The notes under the pieces were generated by a model that made no database searches, was not told the DNA's origin, and was given only the letters and a program-made list of their open reading frames with translations. From contig JACQEQ010000330.1 of assembly GCA_016200445.1 (NCBI GenBank), forward strand, positions 1-9,651: 9,651 nucleotides of DNA. Reading direction: 5' to 3'. Both the position numbers and the translations under genes were made by a program. Below are positions 7,105-9,651 of the stretch, one piece after another. Origin of the DNA: Gammaproteobacteria bacterium (lineage in GTDB: Bacteria > Pseudomonadota > Gammaproteobacteria > SG8-11). Every line of letters begins with the position of its first letter. The stretch's first letter is position 1.

Positions 7105-7264
7105 GCAAAATTTCCTCACAAAAATGAATCGCCGCCATACGCACACGCGCGCTTGGCAAAGGCGTGTATTATCCTGAAAACGACAGTTGACCGCTACAAG
7201 GTACGAGCAAGTACATGGAGTTGTTGAGGATGATTGCCGGAAACTGCATTGGACCAGAATCCCG
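7105..7264. promoter_or_regulatory. Divergent promoter region between the aminotransferase gene and uvrB
   Basis: These 160 bases separate two divergent starts, so promoters for both genes are expected here. A possible minus-strand -10 GATAAT lies at 7169-7174 and a plus-strand TATTAT at 7167-7172, but neither has a well-spaced -35, so I do not call exact promoters. Positions 7136-7152 are a 17-base perfect pyrimidine-purine alternation rich in CG and CA. No LexA-like box (CTG, 10 bases, CAG) that I can see is present ahead of uvrB. Confidence 0.5.
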
Positions 7265-7268
7265 ATGA
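7230..7268 (+). CDS. Possible leader peptide overlapping the uvrB start
   Basis: ATG at 7230 opens a 12-residue frame, MIAGNCIGPESR, ending in TGA at 7266-7268. That stop overlaps the uvrB ATG (7265-7267) in the classic ATGA arrangement. A GGAG at 7217-7220 sits 9 bases ahead of the leader ATG. An in-frame ATG at 7215 would give 17 residues. The uvrB start itself has no recognisable Shine-Dalgarno (preceding bases GACCAGAATCCCG), so ribosomes finishing the leader could restart on uvrB. Short frames like this arise easily by chance, so it is a candidate only. Confidence 0.3.
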   Translation: MIAGNCIGPESR

Positions 7269-9207
7269 GCAAAAACTTCGCACTCGCTGCCGGCTTTGCA
7301 CCGGCTGGTGACCAGCCGCAGGCGATCTACGGACTGCTTGATAACTTGCGTGCCGGTATGCAATACCAAACCCTGCTGGGGGTCACCGGCTCGGGCAAAA
7401 CTTTCACGATTGCCAATGTGATACAGGACTTACAGCGCCCAACCATCATCCTGGCGCACAACAAAACCCTGGCCGCGCAACTGTACGGCGAAATGCGCGA
7501 GTTCTTCCCCAAGAACTCGGTGCAATATTTTGTTTCGTATTACGACTACTACCAGCCCGAAGCCTACGTGCCATCGACCGACACGTTCATCGATAAAGAT
7601 TCGTCGATTAACGAACACATCGAACAGATGCGCTTGTCGGCGACCAAGTCGCTGCTCGAGCGGCGCGACAGCATTATCGTTGCCACTGTGTCGGCGATTT
7701 ACGGTTTGGGTGATCCGCGCTCTTACCTGAACATGGTGTTGCACCTGACGCGCGGCGATACGCTGGACCAGCGCGCACTGCTGCGCCGCCTCACCGACAT
7801 GCAATACCAGCGCAACGACGTGGAGTTGCGACGTGGCACCTTTCGGGTGCGCGGCGATGTCATCGACGTGTATCCCGCCGAATCCGACAGCGAAGCATTG
7901 CGCGTCGAATTGTTCGACGAGGAAATCGTCAAGCTCAGCGTGTTCGATCCGCTGACCGGCGAAATCGTCAACGTGGTGCCGCGCTATACGGTGTTCCCGG
8001 AAAATCATTACGTCACGCCGCGCCAAACGGTGCTCGATGCCATCGACCACATCAAGCAGGAATTGCGCGAACGGCTCGAACATTTGTATGCGGCCAACAA
8101 GCTGGTCGAAGCGCAACGCCTGGATCAGCGCACGCGCTTCGACATCGAGATGATGGTCGAGCTGGGTTACTGTTCCGGCATCGAAAATTATTCGCGCTAT
8201 CTGTCCGGGCGCGCCGCAGGTGAGCCGCCGCCGACGCTGATGGATTACCTGCCGCGCGATGCGCTGCTGGTGATCGACGAAAGTCACGCAACCGTGCCGC
8301 AGCTCGGTGCCATGTATCGCGCCGACCGCTCGCGCAAGGAAACGCTGGTGGAATACGGTTTCCGTTTGCCGTCGGCGCTGGACAATCGCCCGTTGAAGTT
8401 CGAAGAATTCGAGCGCCTGATTCCGCAAACCGTTTTTGTTTCGGCGACCCCGGCGGATTACGAACGCGAACATTCCGGCGCGGTCGTCGAGCAGGTGGTA
8501 CGCCCGACCGGCTTGATCGACCCGGTCATCGAAATTCGCCCCGCACTCACGCAGGTCGACGACTTGTTGTCGGAGATCCGCAAACGCACCGCCATCGGCG
8601 AACGGGTACTGGTCACGACATTAACCAAACGCATGGCGGAGGACTTGACCGATTACATTGGCGATCATGGCGTCAAGGTGCGCTACATGCATTCCGACAT
8701 CGACACCGTCGAGCGAGTGGAAATTTTGCGCGACCTGCGCCTGGGTACTTTCGATGTGCTGGTGGGCATTAACCTGTTGCGCGAGGGTTTGGATATTCCT
8801 GAAGTGTCGCTGGTCGCCATTCTCGATGCCGACAAAGAAGGCTTTTTACGTTCCGAACGCTCGCTGATCCAAACCATCTGCCGCGCCGCGCGTCACCTCA
8901 ACGGCCGCGCGATTTTGGACGCGGGTCGCGTCACCGGTTCGATGCAACGCGCCATCGACGAAACCGACTGCACGACATCATGGAAAGCGCGTATCCCGGT
9001 GCTCCAGGTTCGGCCAAACAATACGCTAAAGTGGCGGAAGAAATGCTCGAGTACGCCGTGACCGATCCGCGCAAGCTCGCGCAGAAGCTCAAGAAACTCG
9101 AACAGCAGATGTACAAGCATGCGCAGAATTTAGAGTTTGAAGAGGCCGCGCGGGTGCGTGACCAGATCAAGCATCTGCGTGAAGCGAATTTGGAATTAGC
9201 GTCATGA
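7265..9207 (+). pseudogene. uvrB: Excinuclease ABC subunit B, broken by an out-of-frame deletion near the 3' end
   Basis: UvrB is the damage-verifying helicase of nucleotide excision repair; UvrA loads it on DNA and it recruits UvrC through a C-terminal UVR domain. The start MSKNFALAAGFAPAGDQPQAI is typical. Intact parts are Walker A GVTGSGKT (39-46), the beta-hairpin YYDYYQPEAY (92-101) that grips damaged DNA, the DESH box (338-341), and MHSDID and NLLREGLDIP in the second RecA-like domain. Motif VI reads QTICRAAR (536-543), with Cys539 where the family has Gly. Homology holds to D568 (8966-8968), then the frame runs through 30 unrelated residues to a stop at 9059-9061. The correct C-terminus resumes in another frame from about 8965 (RLHDIMESAYPG) and runs through the UVR domain (KKLEQQMYKHAQNLEFEEAA) to the TGA at 9205-9207. 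About 23 residues (the ETxRRRxKQ to HGITP segment) are missing at the join. As written the product cannot contain the UVR domain. Confidence 0.92.
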
Positions 9208-9212
9208 GTGTG

Positions 9213-9227
9213 TCGCAATGCGTGCGA
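9213..9227. repeat. Short hairpin after uvrB
   Basis: TCGCA (9213-9217) and TGCGA (9223-9227) form a 5-bp stem with a 5-base loop, 5 bases after the uvrB stop, and a short TTT follows at 9232-9234. This is at best a weak terminator. Nothing else is seen between it and the GC-rich element at 9258. Confidence 0.25.
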
Positions 9228-9257
9228 AGTCTTTAAACTAAAGCTCAGATTTTCGTT

Positions 9258-9346
9258 CCCTCCCCCTGGAAGGGGAGGGCGAGGGTGGGGGTCGTTCTTA
9301 ACATCAACCCCCATCCCAACTTTCCCCCTTCGTAGGGTGAAGGAGC
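9258..9346. repeat. GC-rich nested inverted-repeat element (REP/MITE-like) between uvrB and cysS
   Basis: A perfect 8-bp hairpin, CCCTCCCC (9258-9265) and GGGGAGGG (9272-9279), is followed by GGGTGGGGGT (9283-9292), which pairs with ACCCCCATCC (9307-9316) across ten positions with one G-T wobble and a 14-base loop. A third, imperfect arm pair lies at about 9320-9343 (CTTTCCCCC against GGGTGAAGG). C-runs and G-runs of this kind are familiar as dispersed intergenic repeats in many proteobacterial chromosomes; that link is from memory of the type and not from a search. It fills the 198-base gap 9208-9405, which holds no gene, and it may end uvrB transcription or be a dead repeat copy. Confidence 0.7.
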
Positions 9347-9405
9347 AAAGCAAAAAATCGCGGCGTCCGCGCGCCTACAAAATCAAACCAACCAAGAGTC
9401 ACTAC

Positions 9406-9651
9406 ATGCTGCACATTCACAACACCCTCACGCGCAAAAAAGAGCCGTTCACGCCCATCGATAAAACCAACGTGCGCCTGTACGTGTGCGGTATGACGGT
9501 GTACGACCTCTGTCACATCGGCCATGCGCGCGTGTTGGTGGTATTCGACGTGGTCGCGCGTTACCTGCGCAAGATTTACGGCGCTCAGCACGTGACCTAC
9601 GTGCGCAACATCACCGACATCGACGACAAGATCATCAAGCGCGCCAACGAA
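9406..9651 (+). CDS. cysS: Cysteinyl-tRNA synthetase, 3'-truncated by the window edge
   Basis: CysS charges tRNA(Cys) with cysteine in the cytoplasm and is essential. Only the first 82 of about 460 residues are inside the window. The fragment shows LYVCGMTVYD, whose Cys28 is the first zinc ligand that recognises the cysteine substrate, CHIGHARVLVVFDVVARYL with the class I HIGH signature at 38-41, and YVRNITDIDDKIIKRA. The ATG at 9406 is preceded by a modest AAGAG about 7 bases upstream and gives the usual N-terminus (MLHIHNTLTRKKEPF). The frame is open to the last base. It shares the strand of uvrB but is separated by the GC-rich repeat, so it is probably transcribed on its own. Confidence 0.97.
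   Translation, partial: MLHIHNTLTRKKEPFTPIDKTNVRLYVCGMTVYDLCHIGHARVLVVFDVVARYLRKIYGAQHVTYVRNITDIDDKIIKRANE

Noticed and set aside
7105..7272. N-terminal extension of the aminotransferase
   Set aside because: The extra 56 residues do not resemble the family, and the TTG at 7104 has a good Shine-Dalgarno and gives the usual N-terminus.
7430..8473. Long minus-strand open frame across uvrB
   Set aside because: Antisense shadow of the uvrB helicase domains, with no recognisable motif and no Shine-Dalgarno.
8980..9207. A small independent gene encoding the UVR-domain fragment
   Set aside because: The coding homology begins before this ATG (RLHDI from 8965), there is no ribosome site, and the sequence is the normal UvrB C-terminus shifted out of frame.

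Overview
The window looks like a piece of a betaproteobacterial chromosome. The proteins read like betaproteobacterial versions (long AhcY with the betaproteobacterial-type insert, MetF ending in a HFYTMNQAG motif, an aspartate aminotransferase divergent from uvrB), and the order metK-ahcY-metF is a common arrangement there. A Nitrosomonadales/Gallionellales-like source is possible, but that is a guess from general resemblance. No mobile element, tRNA, rRNA or CRISPR array is visible.

Layout. Positions 1-3602 hold a co-directional activated-methyl-cycle block: the 3' two thirds of metK, ahcY, metF, then a small membrane protein with a bacterial PH (DUF304) domain. MetK makes S-adenosylmethionine, AhcY clears the S-adenosylhomocysteine left after methyl transfer, and MetF makes the 5-methyl-THF used to remethylate homocysteine. 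Positions 3603-3834 are an AT-rich spacer with a candidate promoter and a hairpin. Then come a predicted outer-membrane beta-barrel protein (3877-5025) and an exported Sel1-repeat/coiled-coil protein (5114-5899). A class I aminotransferase (aspartate type) lies on the minus strand (5917-7104), convergent with the Sel1 gene and divergent from uvrB (7265-9207). A GC-rich inverted-repeat element fills the gap before the start of cysS (9406 to the window end).

The most notable observations are two damaged housekeeping genes. ahcY has one in-frame TGA at the codon where bacterial relatives usually carry Cys, with perfect homology continuing in the same frame on both sides. uvrB has lost roughly 70 bases near its 3' end, which puts the UvrC-binding UVR domain out of frame, and it carries unusual substitutions in and near helicase motif VI. 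Either the source genome is eroding or the sequence contains errors; raw reads would decide. Other points are a 12- or 17-codon leader ORF whose stop overlaps the uvrB start (ATGA), a perfect-arm hairpin touching the Shine-Dalgarno of the Sel1 gene, a strong hairpin between ahcY and metF, and a 31-residue repeat in the coiled coil. I see no convincing new multi-gene system; the window is mainly housekeeping.
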